From assembly GCF_036346615.1 (NCBI RefSeq), contig NZ_CP107836.1, forward strand, positions 5,890,001-5,954,000: a stretch of 64,000 nucleotides of DNA, in the 5' to 3' direction. This document shows, one piece after another, positions 41,138-52,235 of the stretch. Under the pieces are notes generated by a model. That model had not been told where the DNA came from. It saw nothing but the letters and a program-made list of their open reading frames with translations, and did no database searches. The stretch comes from Streptomyces sp. NBC_00523 (GTDB lineage Bacteria > Actinomycetota > Actinomycetes > Streptomycetales > Streptomycetaceae). Position 1 is the stretch's first letter; each line of letters begins with the position of its first letter. The translations under genes and the position numbers were made by a program.

Positions 41138-41704
41138 GTGACGTCCCCGTTCGAGTACCACACGCCCACCGCGCGCCTGTCCGACGCGCAGCGCGACCGT
41201 GTTCTCGGTGTGCTCAGGGAGGGCGCCGCCCAGGGCAAGCTCTCCCAGGACACCTTCATGCAGCGCATGGAGGTGGCGCTGACGACCACCCGCCCCGATG
41301 AGCTGGAAGCCCTCACCAAGGACCTGGAGCGCGAGGGCCGTTGGTCGCGGCAGTTGCTGCGCGTCGTCGGCGGGGTCTCCGGCTTCCCCGAGCGGGTCCG
41401 CCGGGCCTGGCGGGCGGAGCGGCTGCCCAAGCTGCTGCTGCCCGTCCCCAGCCCGACCCCCCTGCTCATCGGCCGCGACCCGGGCAACGGACTGCGGCTC
41501 AGCCACGAGACCGTCTCCCGGATGCACGCGGAGCTGACCGCGCACGGTGACCGCTGGCTGCTGCGGGACCTCGGCTCGACCAACGGCACCTGCGTCAACG
41601 GGCAGCGCGTCACCGGCACGGTCCCGGTGCGCGAGGGGGACCAGGTGAGCTTCGGCCGCATGATGTTCCGGCTCTCCGCCCCGGCGCTCCGGCCGCCCGC
41701 CTGA
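41138..41704 (+). CDS. DUF1707-FHA domain protein
   Basis: 188 residues from GTG 41138; SD is weak. Residues 1-60 form a DUF1707 helical domain (ARLSDAQRDRVLGVLREGAAQGKLSQDTFMQRME), then a linker with WRAERLPKLLLPVPSPTP, then an FHA domain with phosphothreonine-binding residues LIGRDPGNGLRLSHETVSRMHAEL and LLRDLGSTNGTCVNGQRV. It reads phosphothreonine, most likely in a Ser/Thr kinase pathway; no kinase gene adjoins it. Confidence 0.88.
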   Translation: MTSPFEYHTPTARLSDAQRDRVLGVLREGAAQGKLSQDTFMQRMEVALTTTRPDELEALTKDLEREGRWSRQLLRVVGGVSGFPERVRRAWRAERLPKLLLPVPSPTPLLIGRDPGNGLRLSHETVSRMHAELTAHGDRWLLRDLGSTNGTCVNGQRVTGTVPVREGDQVSFGRMMFRLSAPALRPPA

Positions 41705-41713
41705 CGCACCCGG

Positions 41714-43135
41714 TCACGCCTGCTGGTGCAGGCCCCGGCCCGCCAGGGTGAGGAACGACTCGCCGACCGCCTCGGAGAGCGTCGGGTGCGGGTGGATGTG
41801 CTGGGCCACGTCGAAGGGTTCCGCGTCCCAGCCGACGATCAGCTGGGACTCGGCGATCATCTCCGAGACGTGCGGCCCGACCAGATGCACGCCGAGCACC
41901 CGCCCGTCCCGCTCGGCGACCACCTTCACCATGCCGCCCTGCCCGTGCACCATGCCCTTGGCGACGGCGGTGAGCGGCAGGGTGTTGACCACGACGTCGT
42001 GGCCCGCGTCGCGCGCCGCCGCCTCGGAGAGCCCCACCGCCGCCGTCTGCGGTGCCGAGTACGTGACCCGGGGCACCGCGTCGTAGTCCACCGCCGTTGT
42101 ACGGCGCCCCGCCAGGGCCTCCGCGACCAACAGCCCCTCCGCGAACGAGGCGTGGGCGAGCCCGAGGGACGGCGGCGGCAGCAGATCGCCGACCACGTGG
42201 ATGCCCGGCACCGGGGTCTCCAGCCGCGACCAGTCCGCCGGTGCCACGTACCCCCGCTCATCGGGGGCCAGTCCGGCGGCGGCGAGTCCCAGCCCGTCCG
42301 TCACCGGGACCCGGCCCACCGCGACCAGCAGCCGCCGGGCCTCCACCGTCACGGTCTCGCCGCGCGGGGTGCGGAGCGTGGCCCGTACACCGTCGTCGAG
42401 GAGCACGGTCTCCAGCAGCCGCGTCCCGCTCCGCACGTCGATGCCCCGCTTCTTCAGCCCCCGGGTCAGATGGCGGGAGACCTCCGCGTCCTCCAGCGGG
42501 ACCAGCCGGTCCGCCGCCTCCACCAGGGTCACCCGCGCCCCCATCGACCGGTGCAGCGAGGCGTACTCCACCCCGATCGCCCCGCCGCCCAGCACCAGCA
42601 CCGATTCCGGCATCCCGGGCGCGAACAGCGCGTCGTCACTGGTCACCACCCGCCGCCCGTCCGCCGTCAGGTCGGGCAGCATCCGGGGCCGCGATCCGGT
42701 CGCCAGGACGATGCCGCACCGAGCGGCCACCTCCCCGTACCCCTCGATCCGCACCGAGCGCGGCCCGGTCAACTCGGCGCTTCCCGCCACCACTTCCACG
42801 CGTGCGTGCGCCAAGTGGGCCTGCACGCCCCGGTGGTTGCGGGCCACGATGTCGTCGCGGGCGGCGACCAGCGCCGGCCAGTCCACGGACTCCAGCACCG
42901 CCTTCACGCCCCACCGCTCACGCGCCTCCGCGATGCCGTCGACCAGTTCGGCCGCGTGCAGCATCGCCTTGCTCGGGATGCAGCCCCGGTGCAGACAGGT
43001 CCCGCCCACCTTGTCCCGCTCCGCGAGCACCACGCTCAGCCCGAGCCCGGCCGCCCGCAGCGCCGTCGAATAGCCCCCGGTCCCGCCGCCGATGACGACG
43101 ACGTCCGCTTCCCCCACCCGCTGGTCCTGTGTCAT
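41714..43135 (-). CDS. lpd: Dihydrolipoyl dehydrogenase
   Basis: 473 residues, ATG 43135. FAD site VVVIGGGTGGYSTALRAAGLG, redox disulfide GGTCLHRGCIPSK, NAD site SVLVLGGGAIGVEYASL, catalytic His/Glu in HIHPHPTLSEAVGE at the interface. Flavoprotein disulfide reductase serving 2-oxoacid dehydrogenase or glycine cleavage complexes. A LysR gene diverges upstream with a palindrome between them, which may control lpd. Confidence 0.93.
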   Translation of the reverse strand: MTQDQRVGEADVVVIGGGTGGYSTALRAAGLGLSVVLAERDKVGGTCLHRGCIPSKAMLHAAELVDGIAEARERWGVKAVLESVDWPALVAARDDIVARNHRGVQAHLAHARVEVVAGSAELTGPRSVRIEGYGEVAARCGIVLATGSRPRMLPDLTADGRRVVTSDDALFAPGMPESVLVLGGGAIGVEYASLHRSMGARVTLVEAADRLVPLEDAEVSRHLTRGLKKRGIDVRSGTRLLETVLLDDGVRATLRTPRGETVTVEARRLLVAVGRVPVTDGLGLAAAGLAPDERGYVAPADWSRLETPVPGIHVVGDLLPPPSLGLAHASFAEGLLVAEALAGRRTTAVDYDAVPRVTYSAPQTAAVGLSEAAARDAGHDVVVNTLPLTAVAKGMVHGQGGMVKVVAERDGRVLGVHLVGPHVSEMIAESQLIVGWDAEPFDVAQHIHPHPTLSEAVGESFLTLAGRGLHQQA

Positions 43136-43158
43136 GGCTCCCACCCTCCGCCCGGTCC

Positions 43159-43178
43159 TTGCCATGCGTCCAAGGCAA
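43159..43178. promoter_or_regulatory. LysR-type operator candidate TTGCC-N10-GGCAA
   Basis: A 20-bp interrupted palindrome (TTGCC at 43159-43163, GGCAA at 43174-43178) lies in the 88-bp region between the divergent lpd and LysR starts. Geometry fits the T-N11-A LysR box. Candidate site for autoregulation and control of lpd. Confidence 0.5.
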
Positions 43179-43223
43179 TGTTTCTGTGGTTTCCATGCAC
43201 GGAGCTCATGGGAAGAGGGCGCG

Positions 43224-44123
43224 ATGAGCCTGCGGCAGATGGAGTACTTCCTCACCGTGGTCGAGGAGGAGTCCTTCACCCGGGCCGCCGAGCGGCTCCA
43301 CGTCAGCCAGCCCGCGCTCTCCCACCAGGTCAAGGCCCTGGAACGGGCCGTCGGCGGGCCCCTGCTCGAACGGCTGCCGCGCGGGGCGCGGCTCACCGCG
43401 ATGGGCCGCGCCTTCCTGCCGCACGCCGAACGCTCCGTGCGCAGCGCCGCCCAGGCCCGCCGCGCGGCGCGCGCCGCCGCCGGTGCGCAGGGCGGCGAAC
43501 TCCACATCGCCACCGTCCACGCCATCGCCGTCGGCATCCTCCCCGAGGTCTTCGCCCGTTGGCGGACCGCCCACCCCGGCGTCGCCCTCGTGCTGCACGA
43601 GTACGCCACCACCGAGGCCCTGGAGGACCGGGTCGAACGGGGCACCGCCGACCTCGCCGTCGGCCCGCCGCCCGCCCGCTGGAGCGGCCCCGTCGTCCCC
43701 ATCGGCGCGGAGGACATCGTCCTCGTCGTCCCCTTCGACGACCCCCTCGCGGGGCGCGCCTCGGTCCGTCTCCAGGAGTTGGCCGACCGCTTCTGGGTGC
43801 GCTGCGCCATGGAACCGCTGGTGGACGGCGTCCCCTTCATCGACCGCGCCTGCGCCCGGGCCGGATTCCGCCCGCGTACGGCGGTGCGCACCGAGCACAC
43901 CTCGACGGCGGTGCGCATGGCGGCGGCCGGGGTCGGCGTCACCACCGCCCCCGCCCACGTCGTACGGGGAGCGGTCGGCGAGGACTGCGCGGTGCTCGCC
44001 GTGGACCCGCCGTGGGCCCGTCCGCTCGCGGTCTTCTCCCGGGTGGAGCAGGCCGGGGCGGCCGCCGCCTTCACCGAACTCCTGGCCGCGTCCTGGCCGT
44101 CCGGGCCACGGACCGGCCGCTGA
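43224..44123 (+). CDS. LysR-family transcriptional regulator (divergent to lpd)
   Basis: 299 residues. N-terminal HTH RQMEYFLTVVEEESFTRAAERLHVSQPALSHQVKALE, substrate-binding domain from QGGELHIATVHAIAVGILPEVFARW. Divergent from lpd with a palindrome in the gap, suggesting that it regulates lpd. Effector unknown. Confidence 0.9.
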   Translation: MSLRQMEYFLTVVEEESFTRAAERLHVSQPALSHQVKALERAVGGPLLERLPRGARLTAMGRAFLPHAERSVRSAAQARRAARAAAGAQGGELHIATVHAIAVGILPEVFARWRTAHPGVALVLHEYATTEALEDRVERGTADLAVGPPPARWSGPVVPIGAEDIVLVVPFDDPLAGRASVRLQELADRFWVRCAMEPLVDGVPFIDRACARAGFRPRTAVRTEHTSTAVRMAAAGVGVTTAPAHVVRGAVGEDCAVLAVDPPWARPLAVFSRVEQAGAAAAFTELLAASWPSGPRTGR

Positions 44124-44154
44124 GCCGGGCGGGGCGGTTGTCTATGCTGCCCCG

Positions 44155-44799
44155 ATGACTGCCGTGGACATGAAGAAGGCGCCGCGTCCGACCGTGGGCC
44201 GGGGCCCGTACTTCCTGATCACCCTCGCCGTGGTGGTCCTCGGCTGGGGCATCGCCGCGGTCAACACGGGCGTCTCCTACCTCGCCCTCGACCTGGTCGC
44301 CGTCCCCATCGTCACCGGCCTCATCGGCTGCCTCGGCTTCGTGATCGTCCTGCGTTTTCTGCACTGCGCCTGGTGGCTCGCCGCCCTCTCCGCGCTTCCG
44401 GCGCTGCTGGTGCTCGTCGGCTCGGTCCAGTACGCGCCCGAGGCCGTGCTCGACGGCCGGGGCGTGCGCGAGACCGCCCGCATCACGGCCGACAGCGCCG
44501 CCACGAGCGGCGGCTCCCACCACCGCTTCACCCTGGAAGGGCGCCTGGGTGAGCTCAAGGAGACCCTGAACTACGACGGGGACGACCCCGACTGGGCGGT
44601 GGGCGACCGGATCGAGGTCATCAGCGACCCGGAGGGCGTCGTCCCGATGGCGGCCGCGTCCGACGTCGACCCGGGTGACAGCCTCGGCATGCTGGTCATG
44701 GGCGTCGTCGGCTGGACGTGCCTCACCCTCCTGGCCGGTCTGCGCGGATTCGTACGGCGTCGCGCGGGCCGGAGGCCCGTCTTCGACAGCCTCGACTGA
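44155..44799 (+). CDS. Predicted membrane protein with DUF3592-like soluble insert
   Basis: 214 residues. Three N-terminal helices (YFLITLAVVVLGWGIAAV, LDLVAVPIVTGLIGCLGFVIVL, CAWWLAALSALPALLVLVGSVQY), an extracytoplasmic beta segment with RFTLEGRLGELKETLNYDGDDPDWAVGDRIEVISDPEG, and a final helix SLGMLVMGVVGWTCLTLLAG before a basic tail RRRAGRRPVF. Overall pattern resembles DUF3592 proteins. Function unknown. Confidence 0.75.
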   Translation: MTAVDMKKAPRPTVGRGPYFLITLAVVVLGWGIAAVNTGVSYLALDLVAVPIVTGLIGCLGFVIVLRFLHCAWWLAALSALPALLVLVGSVQYAPEAVLDGRGVRETARITADSAATSGGSHHRFTLEGRLGELKETLNYDGDDPDWAVGDRIEVISDPEGVVPMAAASDVDPGDSLGMLVMGVVGWTCLTLLAGLRGFVRRRAGRRPVFDSLD

Positions 44800-44950
44800 G
44801 CGGCGCCGGGAGCGCGCGCCCCGCCACCTCGCCGACCCCCGCGACGTCACCCGAACGGCCGCGCGCCGACTGCGACGGGCCCGTTCAGGTGATGCCCTGA
44901 GGGAGACCGCGCCGTCCACCGGCGCACCGACTCGCCCCGGGGGAACCGCC

Positions 44951-45946
44951 ATGCAGGCAGACGCGCCCCGAGACATACCGGCCCCGACCACCTCGCCCGA
45001 GCCACGCGCCCACGCCGGCCGTTCCGCCAGGTCCCGCAGGACCGGCCGGGCCTGCACCGGGCCCAGCCTCCTCGCGCGCGGCGCGGCCCGCGACCCGTAC
45101 CGCTTCTACCGGATGCTGCGCGAGCAGTACCCGCTCAGTTACGACGTGCCCCTCGGCGCCTGGCTGGTCAGCCGGTACGACGATGTGACCACCGCCCTCA
45201 CCGACCCCCGGTTCACCGGCTTCCCGCAGGACGGGGCGCCCCGGGGCGGGCCCGCGCCGCTCGGCCTGTGCCACGGCAGCCCGCGCTGTCTGCCCGCCGA
45301 CCGCTACACCGTGGTGACCGGCACGGTCCCGGACAGCCTCGCCGAGCGCGTGGAGCGCACCGCCTTCGTTCTCGCCCGGCGGATCGCCCGCTCCTCCCGG
45401 GCCGACCTGGTCGAGGAGTTCTGCCGCTGGCTGCCCGCCGCACCGGCCGGTGACGGCCCCTGCGCCCGGCACACCGCCCTGCGCCGGACCGTGCTCGCCT
45501 CGCTCCTCGCCAACCTGCTGGACGACCCCGACCTGCTGGCCGCCCTGCGCATCGAACCCGCGCTCACCGGCCGGGCCTGGACGGAGTCGCTGCGCCGCGA
45601 TCCGCCGGTCCAGGTCGTCCTGCGCCGCACGGTCACCGAGGTCGCCCTCAGCGGCGGCACCCTCCCCGCGCGGGCGCCCGTCGCCTGCCTCGTCGGGGCC
45701 GCCGCGCGCGACCCGGGGCGGTTCGCGGCGCCGGACGCCTTCGACCCGTTCCGCCCGGACCAGGACCGCGCGCTGACCGGCCCGGCGGGCTGCCCGGCCG
45801 TGGCCCTCAGCCGCCTGGAGGCCGAACAGGGCCTGCGCGCCCTGCTCGACGCGATGCCCCGGCTCCGCTGGGCGGAGGGCTTCCGCCCGGCCGCCACGGG
45901 CCTGCTGACCCGGGGCCCGCGCTCTCTCCTCGTCCGGCCGGGCTGA
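44951..45946 (+). CDS. Contracted cytochrome P450-like protein
   Basis: 331 residues from ATG 44951, against about 400 in actinobacterial P450s. N-terminal region is clear (DPYRFYRMLREQYPLSYDVPLGAWLVSRYDDVTTALTDPRF split over two helices), and the K-helix E-x-x-R is seen in ESLRRDPPVQVVLRR. But the I-helix region is missing between RRTVLASLLANLLDDPDLL and RIEPAL. The haem loop is reduced to TGPAGCPAVALSRLEAEQGL without the Phe and Gly residues of F-G-x-G-x-x-x-C. Probably inactive or using haem differently. Confidence 0.75.
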   Translation: MQADAPRDIPAPTTSPEPRAHAGRSARSRRTGRACTGPSLLARGAARDPYRFYRMLREQYPLSYDVPLGAWLVSRYDDVTTALTDPRFTGFPQDGAPRGGPAPLGLCHGSPRCLPADRYTVVTGTVPDSLAERVERTAFVLARRIARSSRADLVEEFCRWLPAAPAGDGPCARHTALRRTVLASLLANLLDDPDLLAALRIEPALTGRAWTESLRRDPPVQVVLRRTVTEVALSGGTLPARAPVACLVGAAARDPGRFAAPDAFDPFRPDQDRALTGPAGCPAVALSRLEAEQGLRALLDAMPRLRWAEGFRPAATGLLTRGPRSLLVRPG

Positions 45947-45947
45947 G

Positions 45948-48314
45948 TCACCCCCGTACGAGCAGCGCCACCGGCCGGTCCGCGAACAGCTCCGCGACCT
46001 CCGCGGTGCCGCCAGAGAACTCCCTGCCCGGCGTGAGGAGATCCCGCCACACGCCCGCGTCGGGCAGGGCCAGCCGCGTCCCGCGCCAGCCGCCCGACTC
46101 CGCGAGCCGCAGCGACAGCCGGGTCACCGCCGTGACGACCTCCCCGGACCGGCAGAAGGCCACACAGTGCGCCGCCGCCGGGCCCGAGGCGCGCAGCGGG
46201 GCGTACGTGCCCGACTCGCCGAACACCGCGGGCCGCTCCCGCCGCAGCCGCAGCGCCACCCCGGTCAGCTCCGCCTTCTCGTCGGCGGGCGCGTCCGGCG
46301 ACGGCTCCCGGAACGGCCGCCGGTTGTCCGGGTCGACCAGCGCCAGATACGCGCGCTCGGTGCCCTGGTAGAGGTCGGGCACCCCCGGCATCGTCAGGTG
46401 CACCAGCGCCGCGCCCAGCGACTGCGCCCGCACATGCGCGGCGAGCGGGGCGGCGAACTCCTCCACGAGGGACCGCACCGGGCCGGTGTCCGCGGCGGGC
46501 CCGGCCGCGACGAAGTCCGAAGCCACCCGCTCGTACACCGGATCGGGCTCCGTCCAGCTCGTGAAGAGCCCCGATTCGCGCACCGCCTTCAGCAGCGCCG
46601 GTTCCAGCCGCGCCGCCCGCTCCCCGGCCGGGATCCCCACGCAGCCGACCGCCGTCTGCCACGCCTGCCAGGCCAGCTGCGGATCGGGCGCGGCCTGGGC
46701 GGACCGCCCGAGCCCCGCCACCAGACCCGCCCACCGCCCCGGGCACTGCGAGAGCACCGCGATGCCCGCCCGGACCTCCGCGCTGCGCTTCGTGTCATGC
46801 GTCGTCAGCGCCGTCCCGGTGGCGGGCCAGTCGCGGGCGAGGCGGGTGCAGAAGGCGTGGAAGTCCTCCGGCTCGACGGCCGGGTGCCCCGGGTCGCCGC
46901 CCACCTCGTTCGCCGAGATCAGCGGCAGATAGCGGTAGTACGCGGTGTCCTCGACGGCCTTCGCCCGCAGCGCGGACGACGTCTGGGCGAACCGGGCGCA
47001 GAACGCCGCCCGGTCCGCGCCGCCACCGAGCCGACCCAGTGCCAGGTCCCGCACCACGTCGACCGCCGACGCCTCCTCGCGTACCGCGAAGGCCGCCTTG
47101 GCGTCGCTCACCGTCGTCGCGTCGAGCGTCGCCTCGGCCGCCTCCGAGCAGGGGCCGCCCGCCGTCACGTACGGGCGGTAGACCGGGACGCGCACCAGCA
47201 GCTCGCGCACGGCGGTGCGCAGCGCCCAGGGGGCGTGGTCGCGCAGCGCGGGGTCCTCGGCGCAGATCCGGGAGGCGAGGCGGGTCAGCAGCTCGGTCTC
47301 CGCCGCCAGTTCATGGGTGACGACGCGGTACGCGGCCCGGCGCACGGTCGCCGTCCAGTAGCCTCCCCGGTCACCGGCCGGGGACGCGGCCTCGTGGTAG
47401 TGGCCCAGCAGCTCGGCGGCGCCCTGGGGGTCGGTGAAGAGGCCGTCGATCCGGTACAGCGCGTCGTAGCCCGTGGTCCCGGCCACCGCCCACCCGGCCG
47501 GCAGCGGCTCGGAGCCGGTGAGGATCTTCTCCACCACCGTCCACACCCCGCCGCTCGCCCCGGAGAGCCGTTCCAGATAGCCCGCCGGGTCGGCGAGACC
47601 GTCCGGGTGGTCGATCCGCAGACCGTCCACGACCCCGTCCCGGACCAGTTCGAGGATCTTGCCGTGGGTGGCGGCGAAGACCTCCGGGTCCTCCACCCGC
47701 ACCCCGATCAGCTCCGAGATGGTGAAGAACCGCCGGTAGTTCAGCTCGGTACGGGCCAGCCGCCACCAGCCGAGCCGGTAGTGCTGGGCGTCCAGCAGCT
47801 CCGGGAGCGGAAGGCCGGCGGTGCCCTCGCGGAGCGGGAACTCCTGCTCGCCGTAGCGCAGCACCTCGCCGTCGACCCGCATCCGCTCCATCTCGTCGCC
47901 GATCCGGCCGCCCAGCACCGGCAGCAGGATCCGCCCGTCACCGGCCGTCCAGTCGATGTCGAACCAGCGGGCGTAGGGGGAGTCCGGGCCCTCGCGCAGG
48001 ACCTCGCGCAGGGCATGGTTGTGGACGGGGTCGGCCGCCATGTGGTTGGGCACGATGTCCAGGACCAGGCCGAGCCCGTGCTCCCGAGCGGTGCGGGCGA
48101 GGCGCCGCAGCCCCTCCTCACCGCCCAGCTCGTCCCGGACCCGGCCGTGGTCGGTGACGTCGTAGCCGTGCCGGGAGCCCGGCACCGCTTCCAGGACCGG
48201 GGAGAGATGCAGATGGGAGACGCCGAGCGAGGCGAGGTACGGCACGGCGTCCTCGGCGGCGCGGAACGGGAACTCCGGCTGGAGCTGGAGCCGGTACGTG
48301 GCGGTAGGCGTCAT
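45948..48314 (-). CDS. treY: Maltooligosyl trehalose synthase TreY
   Basis: 788 residues from ATG 48314 with GAAGG upstream; an upstream GTG at 48332 rejected. GH13 motifs: LGVSHLHLSPVLEAVPGS, GHGYDV-type HGYDVTDHGRV, VLDIVPNHMAAD, nucleophile in VDGLRIDHPDGLADP, acid/base in VVEKILTGSEPLP. Isomerises the terminal alpha-1,4 bond of maltodextrin to alpha-1,1. Acts with TreZ. A long C-terminal portion ends ADRPVALLVRG. It follows glgX on the same strand. Confidence 0.95.
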   Translation of the reverse strand: MTPTATYRLQLQPEFPFRAAEDAVPYLASLGVSHLHLSPVLEAVPGSRHGYDVTDHGRVRDELGGEEGLRRLARTAREHGLGLVLDIVPNHMAADPVHNHALREVLREGPDSPYARWFDIDWTAGDGRILLPVLGGRIGDEMERMRVDGEVLRYGEQEFPLREGTAGLPLPELLDAQHYRLGWWRLARTELNYRRFFTISELIGVRVEDPEVFAATHGKILELVRDGVVDGLRIDHPDGLADPAGYLERLSGASGGVWTVVEKILTGSEPLPAGWAVAGTTGYDALYRIDGLFTDPQGAAELLGHYHEAASPAGDRGGYWTATVRRAAYRVVTHELAAETELLTRLASRICAEDPALRDHAPWALRTAVRELLVRVPVYRPYVTAGGPCSEAAEATLDATTVSDAKAAFAVREEASAVDVVRDLALGRLGGGADRAAFCARFAQTSSALRAKAVEDTAYYRYLPLISANEVGGDPGHPAVEPEDFHAFCTRLARDWPATGTALTTHDTKRSAEVRAGIAVLSQCPGRWAGLVAGLGRSAQAAPDPQLAWQAWQTAVGCVGIPAGERAARLEPALLKAVRESGLFTSWTEPDPVYERVASDFVAAGPAADTGPVRSLVEEFAAPLAAHVRAQSLGAALVHLTMPGVPDLYQGTERAYLALVDPDNRRPFREPSPDAPADEKAELTGVALRLRRERPAVFGESGTYAPLRASGPAAAHCVAFCRSGEVVTAVTRLSLRLAESGGWRGTRLALPDAGVWRDLLTPGREFSGGTAEVAELFADRPVALLVRG

Positions 48315-48405
48315 GAAGACCTTCGTACCCACATCGGGGCCGCCTGTGTCACCGCGCCGGGCACAAGGGCACGACGGGGTGACACGGGCGGCCCCGCGCG
48401 ACCGG

Positions 48406-50568
<2,163 letters not shown>

Positions 50569-50935
50569 GGATTCGACTCTTCCCGTCCTGCCGCGGTCGC
50601 CTGGCGAACTACGGGACCACCTGGGGGCCCCGGGCCAGATCTTCCCCGAAAGAGCGCGCCTTACCTAGGACGTCGGCCCGTCGGTCAACCTCGTGCCTCT
50701 CCGTGTCGCCCGGAACCGGCCTCCGGCCGGGCCCCTGCCCGAGCTGTCCGGTTCGTGGCCCTGGCTGGGGTGTTTAATCCCTATGAATCCGCTCACTCCC
50801 GTCGAACCCGCCGACCGGAACAGGTTTGATTCCATGGGGAGTTGGTAAAGGAGCCTGCGCATCAGGCTGCACCGGCTCCCGCTCCCGGAGTACCCTTCCT
50901 TGATCGTTGGTGGGGGAGTGGAAGGCGGTGCGTGG
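50569..50935. other. Intergenic region glgX / HEPN gene
   Basis: 367 bp between divergent genes, including a short hairpin AGCCTG-CGCAT-CAGGCT at 50852-50868 that could also pair as GGAGCC/GGCTCC with 50850-50879. There are moderately A+T-rich patches (GTTTAATCCCTATGAATCC around 50772-50790; TTTGATTCCATGG). Possible promoters; no clear -35/-10 pair. No gene found. Confidence 0.5.
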
Positions 50936-52168
50936 GTGAGCTCGGGAGGGTTCGAGCTGCCCCCGGGTGACGCGGGTCACGAGGGGGACGTGGCCGAGGT
51001 CCCGCCCGGGGCGGTATCGCTGGCACAGCCCCTGGAGATCGGCGCGGAGCTGGACTGGGACGCCGACGCCTGGAGCGAGGTGCGCACGCGCGCGCAGCGG
51101 GCCGGGCGCGCCTACATCTGGCTGAATCTGGTCGAACAGCGGCTGCGCGCCGTCGTCGCGGCGGTGCTCCGGCCGATCTACGAGCCCGTCCACGGCGAGG
51201 ACTGGGTGGTGGCCGCCGCCGGGCCCGCCGGACAGGAGTGGGTGCAGCGCGCGGTCGCCGTGCGCGAGGTCTCCCGCCGCAAGGGCTATCTGCTCGACCC
51301 GGCCGACGACAACGTCCTCAGCTTCCTCACGCTGCCCCAGCTCCGCGAGCTGATGGTCCAGCACTGGCCGTGCTTCGAGCCGTACTTCGACGACCGCCGC
51401 GATGTCGAACTGGCACTCGACGAGCTGGAGGTCGCCCGCAACGTCGTCTCCCGCAACCGCGCGCTCAACGAGGCGGTGCTCGCCCAGGCCGAGCGGGCCT
51501 CCGCCCGGCTCCTGGAGATGCTGGGCAGCGGCGCGGGGGTGCCCTCCGCGGACCGGCTCCCGGTCGACGCGGTGGAGGAGCTGGTCGGCGACCGGTACGC
51601 GGACGTGGTCTCCGTCCACTCCGACCGCGTGCGCCTCCAGCGCCAGCTGCCCGCCGAGGACCTGTTCGGCGACGCCCGCAGGCTCGACGCGATCGGCATC
51701 GGGCTCAACCTGCTGGTGCAGAACTTCTCCGGACGCCGCCTCATCCGGCTCGCCGAGTCGGGCTGCCGGATCCGGCTGCTCTTCATCAACCCGGCCAGCA
51801 GCGCGGTCAAGCGCCGCGAGCGGGAGCTCGGCCTGAAGAAGGGCGAGCTGAGCCGGTCCGTCGAGATGAACATCCTGCACACCCGCCGGGTGCGCGCCAA
51901 GCTCCGCGACCCGGACGCCTTCCAGATCCACGTCTTCGACGAGACCCCGCGCTTCACGGCCTACCTGGTGGACGGCGACGGGGCCGACGCGGTCGGGGTC
52001 GTCCAGACCTATCTGCGCCGGGCGCGCGGCATGGAGGCACCGGTGCTGGTGCTGCGCGGCGGCGGGCGTGCGGTGGTCCGGGCGGGGCAGGGGTACGAGC
52101 ACGGGCTGTTCGAGACGTACCGCGAGGAGTTCGAGTCGGTGTGGACCGACTCCCGGCCGGTCTCCTGA
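50936..52168 (+). CDS. SAV2148-type HEPN domain protein
   Basis: 410 residues from GTG 50936 (GGAAGG 10 bp upstream); GTG 50918 and TTG 50900 are alternatives. Starts SSGGFELPPGDAGHEGDVAEVPPG and has helical blocks of the family: VRTRAQRAGRAYIWLNLVEQRLRAVV, DDNVLSFLTLPQLRELMVQHW, ELEVARNVVSRNRALNEAVL, and a C-terminal Rossmann-like half with GCRIRLLFINPASSAVKRRERELG. HEPN domains are often RNases; I do not see a clear R-x4-6-H motif. Streptomycete-specific and of unknown role. Confidence 0.75.
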   Translation: MSSGGFELPPGDAGHEGDVAEVPPGAVSLAQPLEIGAELDWDADAWSEVRTRAQRAGRAYIWLNLVEQRLRAVVAAVLRPIYEPVHGEDWVVAAAGPAGQEWVQRAVAVREVSRRKGYLLDPADDNVLSFLTLPQLRELMVQHWPCFEPYFDDRRDVELALDELEVARNVVSRNRALNEAVLAQAERASARLLEMLGSGAGVPSADRLPVDAVEELVGDRYADVVSVHSDRVRLQRQLPAEDLFGDARRLDAIGIGLNLLVQNFSGRRLIRLAESGCRIRLLFINPASSAVKRRERELGLKKGELSRSVEMNILHTRRVRAKLRDPDAFQIHVFDETPRFTAYLVDGDGADAVGVVQTYLRRARGMEAPVLVLRGGGRAVVRAGQGYEHGLFETYREEFESVWTDSRPVS

Positions 52169-52235
52169 GCGGCGTTGTCAGTGGCCCGTGCGAGGGTGGT
52201 CGTCATCCGGGGGAGCACCATGAAGGAGGTACGGG

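Noticed and set aside
51402..51600. Catalytic HEPN R-x4-6-H motif in the SAV2148-type protein
   Set aside because: The region reads VARNVVSRNRALN without a His at the required spacing, so RNase activity cannot be claimed.
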